Of a stretch of 64,000 bases of DNA, positions 24,785 to 38,386 are shown in pieces. Source of the DNA: Eulemur rufifrons (taxonomy: Eukaryota > Chordata > Mammalia > Primates > Lemuridae); the NCBI RefSeq assembly GCF_041146395.1, contig NC_090989.1, positions 221,558,843 through 221,622,842 on the forward strand, given 5' to 3'. Made by a program: the position numbers and the translations under genes. Below the pieces are notes generated by a model. That model did no database searches, was not told the origin of the DNA, and saw only the letters and a list, made by a program, of their open reading frames with translations. Positions within the stretch are counted from its first letter, which is position 1, and each line of letters opens with the position of its first letter.

Positions 24785-26275
24785 ATAAAGCTGACCAATT
24801 CATTAAACAAATGTTTGTTGATTGCCTATAATGTGCTAGGGCCTTTATTAAAAGGATTTGTTCTGTGAAATTTGGATTTAGTCAAAAGGCTGCATTCAAG
24901 GATCGAGAAGGCCACATGTGGCCCCAAGGCTGCAGGTTTCTCCACCCTTGTGCTGGCCAGTGTCCTGGGTGCTGGGCTCACCTTTGTCCTTGTGTAGATC
25001 AGGGTCTAGTGAGAGACACAGCCAATAAACAGGTAGATGAAAACGTAATTGTGAAATACAAAGTGCAATGGCATAAAATAACTAGCACAAGGGGTATGAT
25101 CTTAGAGGGAGGCTGGGGAAAGCCTATCTCAAGAGGTGACATTGAAGCTGCTACCATCTAAGGGTGGAGGAAAATCCCGTTATAGGAAGCACGGTCCAGG
25201 TGGAGAGAACAGTGCATGCAAAGACTCTTGAACAGGAAAACTGGCGAGTCTGAGGCACTAAGAGAAGACCAATAGGCTGGAGCCAGAGATTTAGGTGTAG
25301 AGTGCTAGGGGATCAATGTAGGGAGGGACATAGGGCCAGGTGATATAGCCCTTTGTGGGTCAAAGTAAGAAGTCTGGATTTTATTCTAAGCATGGTGGGA
25401 AACTATCAAAGAGTTTTAAATAAGAAAATTATGTGAGCTGATGGATATTGCTGGAATCTCTTCAGATGCTTTGTGTGGAGAGTAATTGAAAGAGGAACAA
25501 GAGAGGAAGTGAGAGGTTATTGTGGGAAAACCTGCTGAGAAATGATCGTGGCTCAGACCGGGCTGGTGACAGTGGATATGGGAAGAAATTGACTGATTTT
25601 CTACTGCATTTTGGTGGTGGGAGCAACTGAGTTTGCAGTTAGGATGCATGTGGGCTTTAATAGAGGCAGATGAATCAAGAGGAATCCCAAGTTTCTGGCT
25701 TGAGCAACTGGGTGGGTGGTAATATTTACAGAAATTATGAAGACCTGGGGAGAAACAGACTTTGGAGGAAAGTCAAAAGCTCAGTTTTGAACACGCTGAC
25801 TTCGAGATGGTGGTATCAAGTTGGTGAGTTGAATATATATGACTGGAACACAAAGAAATGTCAGTTAGAGGGAATCTGGGTGTTATCAGTTTATAGATAG
25901 TATTAAATCCTGGGAATAAATGATATTAATTAAGATGACAGTACATAGATAATAAAGGCATCCAGGAAAGAGCCCTGTGCATCTGTTTAGTAGAAGGGCC
26001 ATCCAAGGAAACAGAGAAAGAACAACCAGAGATACATGTAGGTAATTATGTTACAGAGACCGAGAGTGGAGGGCTTTTAGAAAAGGAGACACAATTAAGA
26101 GGGCTGAATGCTGCTGAGATAGGTTAAAAAAAAGATGAAAATATTCAAGAGCCTATTGTAGCTGTCAACTTAAATTCTTTGTGAATTTGTCAAGAGCAGT
26201 TTTATTATAGTAATGGGGACAGAACTGGAGAGGAGTAGACTGAGGAATGGATGACAGGGGAGGTCACTTGTCATT
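24785..26275 (-). mobile_element. Long L2 LINE fragment, minus strand
   Basis: The 3' end lies at the left (attcattaaacaaatgtttgttgattgcc). The body follows the reversed L2 consensus in order: acacagccaataaacaggt, gtctggattttattctaagc, ggcttgagcaactgggtggg, caaaagctcagttttgaaca, gtgttatcagtttatagata, tcaagagcagttttattata. About 120 bp at 24870-24990 (ccacatgtggccccaaggctg) is foreign, perhaps a hAT remnant. It is one of the longest L2 copies here; all ORFs are broken. Confidence 0.8.
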
Positions 26276-26549
26276 GAGGTGTGAGGTGTCACTGAAGTGA
26301 GGAATAATGTTTGTGTGCCAAAGGATTGATGCCATTTGGAGGAAGAGAATGGTGATGGGGGAGAGATGGGACATCTGTAAAATACCAACTCAGCAGGCCA
26401 GTGGGTCTTCTATAAAATAAAATTATACAGAAAAGCAAGGAGACTCACTGAAAATAAGAGGAAACCAGAAGAGACCTAACGTTGCCAGTGATATTTGCAA
26501 CTAACTACATCCTGTTTTATGCTCTTGCTTATATTTACATTATTTAACT

Positions 26550-26680
26550 TGTTGCTTCTCTGTTTCCATCCTTGACTTGCTGGAGGAGGAGAACATGTCT
26601 AATTTATCTGCATAGAACTGACACCTAGCAGACGGCCTGGACTATATGTGCATTCAATATGAGTTTTTTGAAATGTTGTA
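26550..26680 (+). mobile_element. L2 LINE 3' end, plus strand
   Basis: The text ccttgacttgctggaggaggagaacatg ... ctgacacctagcagacggcctgg ... gcattcaatatgag resembles the L2 3' end. Confidence 0.5.
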
Positions 26681-28940
26681 GCTGAAAAACATGGGAATTT
26701 GAACCCAGATCTGTTTTAGAAAGTTGGTAGAAAAAAAACATCACAAAAGGGTTTTCTTTAAGGTACCAAATGACAGTTCCTGACAGATATATGAACACAA
26801 ATGCATATCAAAACCTAGGATTGGTGAATTCAGGTATAAAGCAGTGAAGAAGCGGTCTTCACAGAAGACCAGATGTGTGCCGAATTGTCTGGAAGGAACC
26901 TTATGACTTTGTAATGTCGAAGACAGTCTCCAAGGCATCCTTAAGAATCTGAATGATTTGAGCTTTGGGCAGAAACTGAAAGCTGACCCCAGAATGTTGG
27001 AAAAGTGCTGAGCTATGCTGCCTACCGTTGGGAGCAGTCAAGGTCTAGAAGCCCAGCCAGCCTGGTTCCACTCAGCCTCCTTTGTCAACCTGTCCCCTAC
27101 AAGGTGAATATATTCCTGGATTTGTAAGAAAAGCAGATGAACGAAGTAGTTTAGTTTCACCAAGGCTTGGTTGACAACAATTTTAGCCTCATTAAGAAAA
27201 TATTGCTCCTCTGTGTTACGACATTGGAAGCTGAGGCTAACATTTAGGATAAAATAAACTGTTATAAATAGGAGAGGTTTTATTAGATGGAGTAGGCAAA
27301 ATTGCTACGTTTCTACAATGTTAATATCCTGATTTATCCTTTTAGATTTCTTAGAAAAATGCATATGTTCTTAAATTTCATAGGTCCAAAATGGTATAAT
27401 GGACATTGTTTTGTTTTTATTTCTAGAAGAACATAGATAATATTTTCTATCCACAATGTTCAGTAATGAGCATAAAATATTGAGAGGAAACAAACTTAAA
27501 CTGCTTTCATGGTGCTAGGCTTTAGTTCAGGAAGACTGTTTTTACAGAGAACAGCGACAGCAAATTACTCTCAGAAAACAAAGGAATGGTTACTCAGAAA
27601 ATGCCAGTGTCCTTCATTGCTTTGATGGGATGTTTGCTTCTCCCGTATGCAGGGCACATTATGGAGTAGTCTCAAGGCAGGTATACCTTGAAAACAAAAA
27701 TGGCAAATTTTGGTTGGTTTCTGGATGGTAGAGTTCATAAACAAATTGCTATTTAAGGACTTCCTAGCCTTTAATGGATCTTTCCTATTAATATATTTCT
27801 TACAATGTTTCGGTTTAAAGTTATCTGTTATAAAGTAAGCATCTGCTACAAACAAAAGAAGTGAATTTAATGTCAATGAAAGCAACTTGCTCACAGCAGG
27901 AAATGGAGTTTTCTCTAGAATTTTTCTTTGCACAAACATGGGTAGACTAAAATGGAAGTGTTGGGAACTGAACAAAACTCTTAATAATCAGCTGTATAGG
28001 GGATTGTCATAGAATACATTTGTCAGTTTACTGGGCTGAGACTTAGAGCAGGTTTTGCTTTGTAGATACTGTGTCTTGACATAGCATTAATAATATGAGT
28101 GTGGGGAGCTCCTAAAGGTCACCTCTCTTACTGAGTGTGTGTGCTGAGCTGATAAGTTCAAAGGTTTAGAAATTATTGTTAAATCTCCACTGAGCAAAAA
28201 AGTATCTGAGTTGCTATAACATGTAGTTGTCTTGAAGGTCCAGAGATACTGGAAAATATCAAATAATGTATGTGTTTTGTCAGCTGATTAATTTTCAAAG
28301 GATGTTTCTAAGAAACCAAGCATAGCAATATGGCATGAGTTCAGCCAAATGTGTCTCATTTGGAGTCCTTTTTAAATTTTAGTGATCCTGGAAATGTTTT
28401 TAGCTTATTTGGATGTCTTTGGATATATATTACTGGAAAGATCCATCAAAGTATGTTATCTCCGAAGTATAAAGAGGTAGTGATTTTCAAAGTATATTTG
28501 GTGAAACCCTAGGTTTTGATAAACTGTGTCTTGGATTCCTTAGGAAATTAGGCATATGGACCAGGAGTCAAAACCCTTGGCCACTAGGCCTAACCCAGTA
28601 ATGCATAAAGATGGAGGGGTCTCAAAGGTATTATTGTCCCCCCAGCCAAAGGAGAAAACCATTGCCCTAAATAACATACACAGATGGTATTGCTTGCTGG
28701 ATTTATTTATAACTGTATAGATAATCTGTCACATTTTCCTTCAGCATCTAAGATGCTTATTCCTTTTTCATGTTTTCTTTTCAGTATGATGTCAGAATAG
28801 CCATGCTTTCTTCATAAGTTGGTAGTCATATTATTGTACTTCTGTGATACTTGCTACCATGCAGGAGGAAAACTCATTTTCCCTCCACCCTTCTAAGTTC
28901 TCATCTGAAACACCTGTAATAAAAGACAGATTAACGAGAC
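26680..28940. other. Unique intronic sequence, nothing recognised
   Basis: About 2.3 kb. The largest ORF (27571-27975 minus, 134 codons) lacks any recognisable motif and is F/S/L/K-rich, as expected by chance in AT-rich DNA. Confidence 0.5.
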
Positions 28941-29143
28941 AAAAATGAACAGAAGTTTACTAACATGTGTATTTCATATATGCTTGGGAGAAAACCCAGG
29001 GAAAGAGGAGCTCTCAAAGAACCAGCTTAGAACTCTGGCTTATATAGAAACTTCAACAAAGAACAACACATTTTTAGAGAATTCACAAGACAAAGGAAAG
29101 GACTTTCATTCTCTAGGGGTGACAGACTGTGGGAAAGCAAATA

Positions 29144-29750
29144 CAGTCATTTGCCCATAATGATATTTCAGTCAATGATAAACAGCATATCCGACAGTGG
29201 TCCTATGAGATTATAATACTGTATTTTTACTGTCCCTTTATATGTTTAGATATGTTTAGATACACAGATACTTACCATTGTGTTACAGTTGCCTACAGTA
29301 TTCAGTATAGTAACATACTGTACTGTAGTGAAAGAGCAGTAGGCTACACCCTGTAGCTGTGGTCCCCAACACCCTGGACCGCAGCCTGGTCCGTGGCCTG
29401 TTAGGAACAAGGCCATGCATCACCACCTGAGCTCTGCGCCTCCCCCTGCCCCTGTCCATGGAAAAATTGTTTTCCATGAAACTAGGAACCAGGACTCAGG
29501 AGGTGAGTGGTGGGTGAGCCAGCGAAGCTTCATCTGTATTTACAGCCACTCCCCCTTACTCGCATCACCGTCTGAGCTCCACCACCCCACCACCACGAAA
29601 ACGGTCCCTGGTGCCAAAAAGATTGGGGACCGCTGCCCTATAGCATAGGTGTGAAATAAGCTATACCATCTAGGTTTATGTAAGTGGACTCTGATGATCA
29701 AACAATGACAAAATCACCTAACATTTTTCTCATTAAGCGACACATGACCA
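29144..29750. mobile_element. Tigger-derived element (MER2-like), split by a hAT element
   Basis: The left half (29144-29356: CAGTCAT..., gattataatactgtattttt, cttaccattgtgttacagtt, gtaggctacaccctgtag) and the right half (29636-29750: ctataccatctaggtttatg, ...attaagcgacacatgacc) follow the MER2 consensus I know. Both ends carry CAGTCAT-type terminal repeats. The left end abuts TA, the Tigger target site. Confidence 0.88.
29357..29635. mobile_element. hAT-Charlie element (MER1-like) nested in the MER2-like element
   Basis: It has terminal inverted repeats ctgtggtccccaac / gattggggaccgctg and internal text tccgtggcctgttaggaac and tccctggtgccaaaaa. It is flanked by CCCTGTAG (29349-29356) and CCCTATAG (29636-29643), an 8-bp hAT target-site duplication with one change. 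The overlapping ORFs are incidental. Confidence 0.93.
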
Positions 29751-29754
29751 AATA

Positions 29755-31875
29755 TGAGAAACCAATGGTAGACAAAAGCCAGTTAGTACAGTGATGTGGA
29801 TTCCTCTGGTGCTGTCTGTATACTGATAAAGGTCTAAAGTCATCTCCAGGGAGGAACTTTTGTCCTACCTAGTAGAAAAGAGAGGAGCGACACCTTTGTA
29901 CATTTATGTCCTACTTTTACGAAAAGCGGGGAAGGCAAAAGATTTTCTCATATCTGCTTATCAGTTGCTGTCAGCTCAGATTATCCTTATGCCAAAGGGG
30001 TGTATTTTAAGATGCCATAGTCCGCTACCTTTCTCTTCATTACTCTCTTCAGAGTATGTGCTTTACATGTTTTCCCTAAAAATCATCCTGAAAGAGGAAG
30101 GGGTTTATATACGACATATTCAGTCATGGTCAATTAGGTGGCTCTTGGAGGGAGAAAGTGGCCACCAGAGAAAGTCCACATGACATCCCTCATCTTTTCT
30201 TTCCTTGTCTCTTCCATACCAGACTTTCCATGCACACCACCCACCTGGTGATGTCTCGGATCCCTAGTCTTCTTATGAACAGTAACATAGCATGAAGAGT
30301 AGATAATGCTTGGGAAGGTTTAAAATATGGAAATCATGACAATTATTTAAAATGAAGTGTAGCAGAAAATTTTAAGTGTAAATGTGTAATCAATTGGACT
30401 GTGAATGATTGACTATTAATAACATAACTCATAATTTGATTTACAAGAACAGTTTTGTTGTATTTCATTGAATAAATCTCAGGAGCTTTAATGTTCATAG
30501 TGTCAGAATTATACCTGAAATATGTATCTGAACCAAGGTAAGAGCATGGTTATTATTGTGACTTTTATTATAGAATAAAAATCATTAGTCAGACATATGG
30601 GAAGGAAATAAGCCAAATTGAGATGATTTATATCAGAACTCTTTTTATACTGTATTTCAACTTCCTTTTATTGTGGCAAAATATGTATAACATGAAATTT
30701 ACCATTTTGACTATTTTTAAGTATACAGTTTAGTGGTATTAAATACATTCACATTGTTGTTATTTTAGAACTTCTAAAGAAATACATGCATTGTGATATT
30801 TATCTCTGGTTACAAATTTTTATTGCAAATGTTTTGGTTTTTTTATTTTGCTATTACCCAGTTGAGAAAGTTAAAGTAAGATGATTGAAGATTTATGGCC
30901 AAAAGAGATTAGCTAACTAGGTACCTGACTGACTTTTCATCTTTCTCAGGAATAAATTATCTCAGAACTCTGTTCCTCAGGCAAAGAGATGCCTATTAAT
31001 TTGCAAATAAACAAACAAACCAAAATGCCACTAGAAAATATGGTTCTCTACACATTTGAATACATTTCTCAATCAATTGAAAATGAATTGGAACATCTGA
31101 ACAGCCATTTGATTTCTTGGTCCTTTTGGGAAAAAAAAGCATGCTTTTTTTATGCCACAAAAGAATCTTCAGAATAAACAAATATTCCCCATACATTGCT
31201 GCTATGATAATTATTGTACTGCATTAAATCCTAACCATAAGACCTTTTCTGTTCACTAGTCCTGTAAATTGTTTGGAAGAAAAATCACCCTAGTAAGTAG
31301 ATGCTATATCAGGATGAGCAAAACCCATAAAGGTTCCAGTGTTTTACATTTTATGATAGCTTTTTGCTTTTATTTTCCTCAGTTTTGCATTTTCTGCTAT
31401 GTGTTTTCATACTTCCCCTTTAAGTTTATGTCACTGTAATGAAACATTAACATTTGCTAGGTACCTTATGATTTTGAAAGCACTGTGTGTGTGTATGTGT
31501 GTGTGTAAATATAGTTAGAACATTTTAAGGAATCCTTTTAAGTTGAGGAGGGGAGATGTTCTCAGTTGAATTTTATAGGTTGAGATATTTAACTTCCCTA
31601 AAGTCATTAGTGGAGATTATTTCCTGAATGCTCAGGACCCTTCCTAACAATACACTAATTCCCATTCCCCCAGATGAGTGTGTGAGGGCTGGGGTGAGGG
31701 ACCCACCATTCCCTGGTCACAGAGGCAGGGATGAGACTAAAACATAAATTAGAAGCTCCCTTTTTGGAGTGTGAATAATGAGACTGCTAGAGATCCCGTT
31801 CCACTTCATCTCAGTAGGGTTGTGTCTAGATGAGACCATTTCTACTAAGAACTGCTGAACTTCCTGTTTGCTCAA
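29755..31875. other. Unique intronic sequence with one short L1 piece
   Basis: Apart from the L1 block at 30.65 kb and a TG run at 31.48 kb, no repeat or exon was recognised. Sequence on both sides of the MER2-like element (28940-29143 and 29755-30180) may be an old LTR, but I could not establish this. Confidence 0.4.
30645..30775. mobile_element. Old L1 3'-UTR fragment
   Basis: The sequence attgtggcaaaatatgtataacatgaaatttaccattttgac... with acagtttagtggtattaa is a standard old L1 3' UTR block. Confidence 0.7.
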
Positions 31876-31879
31876 TCCA

Positions 31880-32030
31880 GAATTGCCTAGGTTTCTGTCA
31901 TCCCAGGTTCTTGAACCTTCTGGAGATTCTGAGTCCCTGGTATCCTTTCAATAAATTCCCTGTGGTTTGAGTTTGCCAGAATCTGTTTCTGTTGCTTGCC
32001 ACCCCAAAATCAACACAGACATTCCCATTG
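31880..32030 (+). mobile_element. Possible LTR 3' fragment
   Basis: The run cctttcaataaattccctgtgg followed by gagtttgccagaatctgtttctgttgcttgc resembles the polyadenylation region of an old ERVL-class LTR. The boundaries and family are not secure. Confidence 0.35.
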
Positions 32031-32789
32031 TGTTGTGTCACATTGTTAGTGTGCTGGAAATTGGTGCTTGGACCCAGATATTTTAGGGCTCATCACGTTC
32101 CCTCATGCTGCTGACAATTATTGGTTCATACTATTAAAGCTGATTTGAAAGCAATAATCATTTATCCTTTTAAAAAATGATTTCCAATTACTTTCTCTCT
32201 CCATATTCCTTTCCCTCTTTATGGTAAGTCCTTCTCACCAAAGAAAGGTTTCTAGTCTTCTTAAAAACTTAAAGAATCAAGTTTAAAAATTTCTTTTCAT
32301 CAGGTGTTTTGCTAGTGATACAACAGGACAAAGAGGAATGGTTTGTCAAGTACAGGCAAATAATTTTAAGAGAATAAACAACTTTTGTGCTAAGTCAATA
32401 ATGTTAAAGATGGAAATGAAATTGTTTATTTGGATTTTGAAGCAATCATGTCTCCTATATTATAAAGTCATTTTCTTAGAAATACAATGTTTCTAGTCTA
32501 GAATGTGTTTCTAGTCACATTATTATCTATGTAAGTTAATAAAGGAGCCCAGAATGACGTGCTCTTTAACATTTCCATGTTGTTGGCACTTTAAAGTTTC
32601 TATACCTTTCTCAGATATCCGTTTCCAATAATTCTTTCTGGCTGAATCTTTGTCCATTAACTTAGACTAAGGCACTAATTTCATAAGATTATGGTATAAC
32701 ATTTTGGAAGGTCAGCAGTTTTTCATTCAGTTACTACTGGGGCTGGCACTGTGCCAGCATGTAGGTATGTATCTTTCAACAAGATGGTC

Positions 32790-33597
32790 AGTCAATGCTC
32801 TCCAAAAGATTTGAAGAGGAACTTCTTAAAAGAAATATAAATGGTCAATAAGCAAATAAAAAGATGCTCAACATTATTAGTTTATCAGGAAAATGCAAAT
32901 TAAAATCATGAGATACATACCCAGTAGCATGGCTAAAATTAAAAAGATAGACAATGCTTGTATTGGCAAGAATGTGGAGCAATTAAAACTCTCATATGTT
33001 GTTAGTGAGACTATAAATAGGTACAAACATTTCAGAATATTTCAGAAAGCTGCTGGACAGTTTTTCCTAAAATTAAACATACATTTACCGTATGGCCCTG
33101 TGATCCCAGTGAAAATGTATGACCACACAAAGACTATCATGAGAATATTCATAGCAGCTTTATTTGTAAGAGCCCCAAACTATTACACAGAAACAACCCA
33201 AATTGTTCATCACTAGATAAATGAATAAACAAATTGTAGTATATCTATACAATGGAATACTCAGCAACAGAAAAGAAATGAACTACTGATACATGCAACT
33301 ACATGGTTAAATCTTAAAAATATGCTGAGTGAAATAAACCAGACACAAAAGAGTACATATTGTATGACTCTATTATATGAAACTCCAGAAAAGACCAATC
33401 TAATTAAGACTGACAGCAGATTAGTGATTACCTAGCGCTGGGGATGGGCATTAAATTGTCTGGGGTGATAGAAATGTTCTATATTTTATGCTGGTAGTCT
33501 CACAGGTGTATGATTTTGTTGAAACTATTGAAATGTACATTTAAAATGGGCACATTTTGTGGCATGTAAGTTACATCTCAATAAAGTTGACAAAAAT
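32790..33597 (+). mobile_element. Old L1 fragment, plus strand (ORF2 end and 3' UTR)
   Basis: It contains the ORF2 tail (caatggaatactcagcaaca, aaatatgctgagtgaaataa) and a 3' UTR ending in atctcaataaagttgac. The ORF at 32893-33216 is the eroded ORF2 C-terminal region, not a host gene. Confidence 0.9.
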
Positions 33598-33599
33598 TT

Positions 33600-34910
33600 A
33601 AGTGGATACTCTCTTTAAAAAACACCTTATTTTATAAGCCGTATTTTAAATATGATTTTAATTAAAATGGAAATATCAGGCATTTAATAGTTATATTTTT
33701 ATAGAGTATAGTGCTCTTTTGGAATTTTAAATATAAATTCCCATTTAGCAACAATGATATAGGATGGAGAAATTATGCAGGAAACCAAATATTAATATAT
33801 TTTCTACTTATCACAAACAATATTTTATTTTAATTGTGAAATGAGTTAAACAGCTCGTGTATCTTTAAACAGCTTGGGTTATTAGTTTGGGGACAAATGT
33901 TAAAATAACAAAGTCACCTTAGGTGATGAGAAATTGTCAACCATTCCAAACTAATTTATCAAATATAAAAATAATCATAATTTAAAAATATTCCACTCAA
34001 TATTTGATTATGTATTTTTTTAAATTGGTAAGAAAAAACACACTGTGTTTAACTTTTCTTCTGTTCTTTTAAATACCCACTCTGTTATTTTATTAGATCT
34101 TCTCCATTGATTTACAACTTTTAATAGGTGCCAAATAAATCCTAAACAATACTTTGATTCTGTGGGTAAAATGACCAGGTCTATTTTTTTCTTTGTGAAA
34201 TAAAAGAATATTAAACATTCATTTATTGAGAAGGGCAATTCTCAGCCTCATTGTCAAATAATGGAAAGTAAAAAAGAAAACTTTGGAATATTATAACAGG
34301 ATTATTAAAAATTGTGTTTTCCCAAGGCCTCAGGCAATAATAGAAAAACTCAATATTTTTCTACTATCATCTATTCTTATAATGCAATTTCAGAGTAAGT
34401 TTCTTGGAAATAATCTTTTCATATTTCTTTAATTTTTTTTTCTAATACTATTTCATTCTTAGTGTTTATGTCTTATAAAAATCCTTGTACCATAAATCTA
34501 GAGAGGCTATTAGAGATGGGGACCTCACTCAGCATCTCTTAAATACCCATCTGGGGACTGGGTATAGAAAACTCTCCCACAGAGACAGCAACAGAAGGTG
34601 GCCAAAGCATTTTGAAAGCTGAAATTAATCAATTTTCCATATTAGGAATATAATGGTCATACATAGCAGCTGAGACATATAATTTCTTTGTTGGAAATTT
34701 TTAAAATAGTTATAAAACTTACTTGATGGGTTTTTTTCCTTAAAAACATATTTCAGTATCAGCCTGAGTACTGGTTCTATTTATGATATACGAAAAAATT
34801 CTCATTATGTTATTTTTACCAGGTCTAGCTAAATAGAAAAACATATATATTTGAAGAATAATAATTAGACAATTATAGTATATTTAAATCTAATCATGAC
34901 TATATTTTCC
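33600..34910. other. Unique AT-rich intronic sequence, nothing recognised
   Basis: No repeat or exon is supported. The same applies to 32035-32785, 35380-36360, 37025-37860 and 38365-39095. Confidence 0.5.
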
Positions 34911-34914
34911 TGTG

Positions 34915-35378
34915 ACTAATGTAACAGATAACTACAAACTGCATGGCTTAAGACAACAGAAATTTATTCTCTCACTGTTCTGAAGGCCAGAAATCTGAAA
35001 TAGTACCACATGCTGAAATCAAGGTGTGAGAAGTGCCACACTCCCTCCAGAGGCCCTAGGGGAGGATCTGTTCCTCATTCTTCCAGTTTCTGATGGGCTA
35101 TTGCCGTTCTTTGGGTTGTAGTCATATTACTCCAATCTCTGCCTCCTGGTCATTGCCTTCTCTTCTGGATGGTTCAAATTTCTCTCTGCTGCTCTTTTTT
35201 AAGGACTCTTGTGATTGCATTTAGGGTCAGCTCAGATAATCCAGAATAATTTTCCTATCTCAGGATCCTTAACTCAATCATATCTGCAAAGACCCTTTTT
35301 CCAAATAAGATAATGTTTACAGGTTCCAGGGATTAGGACTTCATATCTTTGTGGACCATTATTCAGGCTACTATAATG
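34915..35378 (-). mobile_element. Solo LTR, ERVL-MaLR (MLT1-like)
   Basis: It shows tggcttaagacaacagaaatttattctc, aggccctaggggaggatctg, aagataatgtttacaggttcc and gaccattattcaggctac. It is the same class as the 16.4-kb copy but independently diverged. Confidence 0.75.
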
Positions 35379-36364
35379 ACTTAAAAAGTGAGGCTTGCTA
35401 TTTTAATTGCATTGCTCTTTTTCTGTTGCTTCAAAGCACATATGGTCTTTCCTACACATTTTGTATTTTAAATATATTTATTTAGTCAAAAAAGACTGAA
35501 TATTTATGTTGCATAAGACTGTGTGTGTTGTCATTCATAATAATCATAAAAGTCTTGGGTTTTCTCTGCTTCATGAATCAGTATCTTGTCTCTCCAGTAA
35601 GCTAGTAAAGATATTGAACACAAGATCTATGTGTATTTTTTGCTGTATATTATACACCTGAGAATCTCTCTGACAGTAGCAATTTATAATATTCAGTCCC
35701 CTTGTTGATCAGTGTATCCACTACATGTTACATTTTTGACTCAGAAATGTGATCACCATATACAGGCCCTCTGACATAATAGACCTTTTAAAAATGTCTA
35801 TTCAAGAGAATAATGGCATTTCATTTTTTCCAAGCTAGTTCACTGTATCTCACATCTATTTTTTCCCTTTGTGAAGGGAAGTAAAAAGGTAATCAATGAA
35901 TAAACTGTTAAGAGAGTGGCAATATCAAGTCTGTTTCACAACATCAAATCATGACAACCTATTATTATTGTGATGAACTGATTCTTGTAATAAGGCATTG
36001 ATGTAGCAGAAATAAAATCCATCATATTAAAATTTCATTCCCATGGTCTCTCTTAGATGCTGGCTTCTGCCCTCAAACAGTATAATCCTTTTTTCATCTT
36101 AATAGTATCCTTTAGCTTTGTAGACCACAGAGCATGCAGCTTGTGAGAGAGAAAGGTTAGAACTACCATATACATTATGAAGAATGGCACTGCAATGAGT
36201 GCAATACATTGGTATAAATTAAATCTTATTTTAACACAGTTAAAAGATTATGGTTCCTTTTAGCCTTGTGAATATTGCAAAGCAAAGGATTATGCTTGGG
36301 AAACCATTTTAGGTTAATGTCAATAGATGTGGTGTGAACCAGTGGGGGCACAAACTTGCTCAGT

Positions 36365-36710
36365 GTCTGGTCCATCTTGTGCTGCCATAACAGAATACCT
36401 GAGCTTGTGTAATTTACAAAGAACAGAAATGTATTTCTCACAGTCCTGGAGGCTGGGAAGTTTAAGACCAAGTCATCGGCAGGTTAGGGTTTGGTCTCTC
36501 TGCTTCCTAGGTGGCACTCTAAAGGCTGAATCTTGGGGAGGGGAGGAACAGCATGTCCTTACATGCAAAAAAGCAGAAGAGAGGTGAAGCCATGCCCACA
36601 AGCCCCTTTAATAAGGGCATTGATCCATACATGAGGGCAGAGCAACATTGTGAGTTGGGATTAAGTTTTCGACACATGACGTTCAGGGGACACATTCAGA
36701 CCATAGCACT
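36365..36710 (-). mobile_element. Solo LTR, ERVL-MaLR
   Basis: The text catcttgtgctgccataacagaatacc, atgtatttctcacagtcctggaggctggg, ataagggcattgatccatac and acattcagaccatagcac is a reversed MaLR LTR. The ORFs across it are incidental. Confidence 0.85.
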
Positions 36711-36769
36711 CAGTAAGCACTATTGATTCATTCATTGAGCAAATATAAAGAGGCTGCAATATTAAGAGA

Positions 36770-37022
36770 CTTGTTAAGAGGTGTAGTTTTGGGGTTCAGA
36801 ATGCCTGTAAACAAATCCCATTACCACTACTTATTATAATTTTATGATTTTGGGAAGGTTACTTAATTTCAACTAGCAAAGTCTGTTTTCTTCTCCTCTA
36901 TAAAAAATGGAATAATGTCTAATAATAGAAATTATGTCATAATTTTGAAGGTTAAATTAGATGAGGTGTATAAAACACTTAGGACTGGTACATACTAAAT
37001 ATTCAATAAATATGAGTTGTTA
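36770..37022 (+). repeat. MIR SINE, nearly full length, plus strand
   Basis: MIR layout is seen in order: gtgtagttttggggttcag, gattttgggaaggttacttaa, aggttaaattagatgagg, cacttaggactggtacatac, attcaataaatatgagttgttatt. Confidence 0.85.
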
Positions 37023-37864
37023 TTGATTTTCAAGATTCTGAACTTGATATATAACATGAGAACCAAATAGAATAGCTTGATGAATTTAAGCTTCATTCCC
37101 CCATCCAAATTAATAAGTAGACCACACTCAATATACATGTTCAACAAAAGTTTTTCCTTCAAAGTGGATCAGAGCTTCTTTGGAGCCCCCTAAACTAGCC
37201 CTCTAATCCCCCATATCAAGCCTAATCATTGCTCTAAACTTTCACCCCTGAACTCTGGATTCTAGCTCCTGACCATTTTGCTGTCTTTGAGTTCAATCCT
37301 TGATTCCTCAAGCAACACCATCACTTCCATTTTGTAAAAGGACTCAATACCCGAAAACAGTCTCCTAATCCAATGGAAACTGCTTGCCATGGTTTGTAAA
37401 GGCAGCGACACAGCTAACATGATTATAACGAGGGTGGCTGAACAAAACAGATATCTTTGGGTTGACTTCAGGTTACTCTGAATCTCTGTAGAAGTTTTAG
37501 TCACACTGCTTTTTTCATGAATAATTTCCATTTTCTCAATTTTTTTTTTTAAAAAAGGCTCATTTGTTCTTACTGTGTGTGTGCATGTGTTTGGTGCATT
37601 TTTCTTCTGGTAAACTGATATAAATGGTTTCCTTATTTAGGAAGGCTGGTCCTACCTAAATATTGAGAGGGGCAAAGTTTATCTAAGTTAACTTCCAGAC
37701 TTTTTCTTTACTTGGGGGTTTCTCCTTCCCAGCATATATCACTGTCCTCTTATTCCCAGAGGAATATTTTGGTTAACTTTTTATTATACATCTGTTTTCT
37801 ATAGACTGTATCTCTATAGAAAGAGACTATGTTGTGTTCCTTTTTTTGCATTGTTCTTCATCGT

Positions 37865-37975
37865 TTTATTGATTCTTTTATTCCACAAATATTTATTAAG
37901 CACTTCCTATAGCCTAGGCATTGTGCAAGTCATTAGTCATCCAACAGTAAGCAAAATGAACAGTGTTGGATCTTT
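37865..37975 (-). mobile_element. L2 LINE 3' end, minus strand
   Basis: The text ttccacaaatatttattaagcacttcctatagcctaggcattgtg is a reversed L2/MIR-class 3' end, just left of an Alu. Confidence 0.55.
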
Positions 37976-38025
37976 TCATAAAGGGCACTGTTTACCAACT
38001 TTTCTTCTTTAAAAATGATAACACT

Positions 38026-38386
<361 letters not shown>

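Noticed and set aside
27571..27975. 134-codon minus-strand ORF
   Set aside because: No motif, no splice or promoter context, and a composition typical of chance frames in AT-rich DNA.
28940..30180. Possible large LTR element around the MER2-like insertion
   Set aside because: Some phrases look LTR-like, but no matching ends, primer site or target-site duplication could be found by eye.
32893..33216. 107-codon ORF
   Set aside because: It is the eroded ORF2 C-terminus of an old L1, not a host gene; likewise 44075-44323 and 47029-47283.
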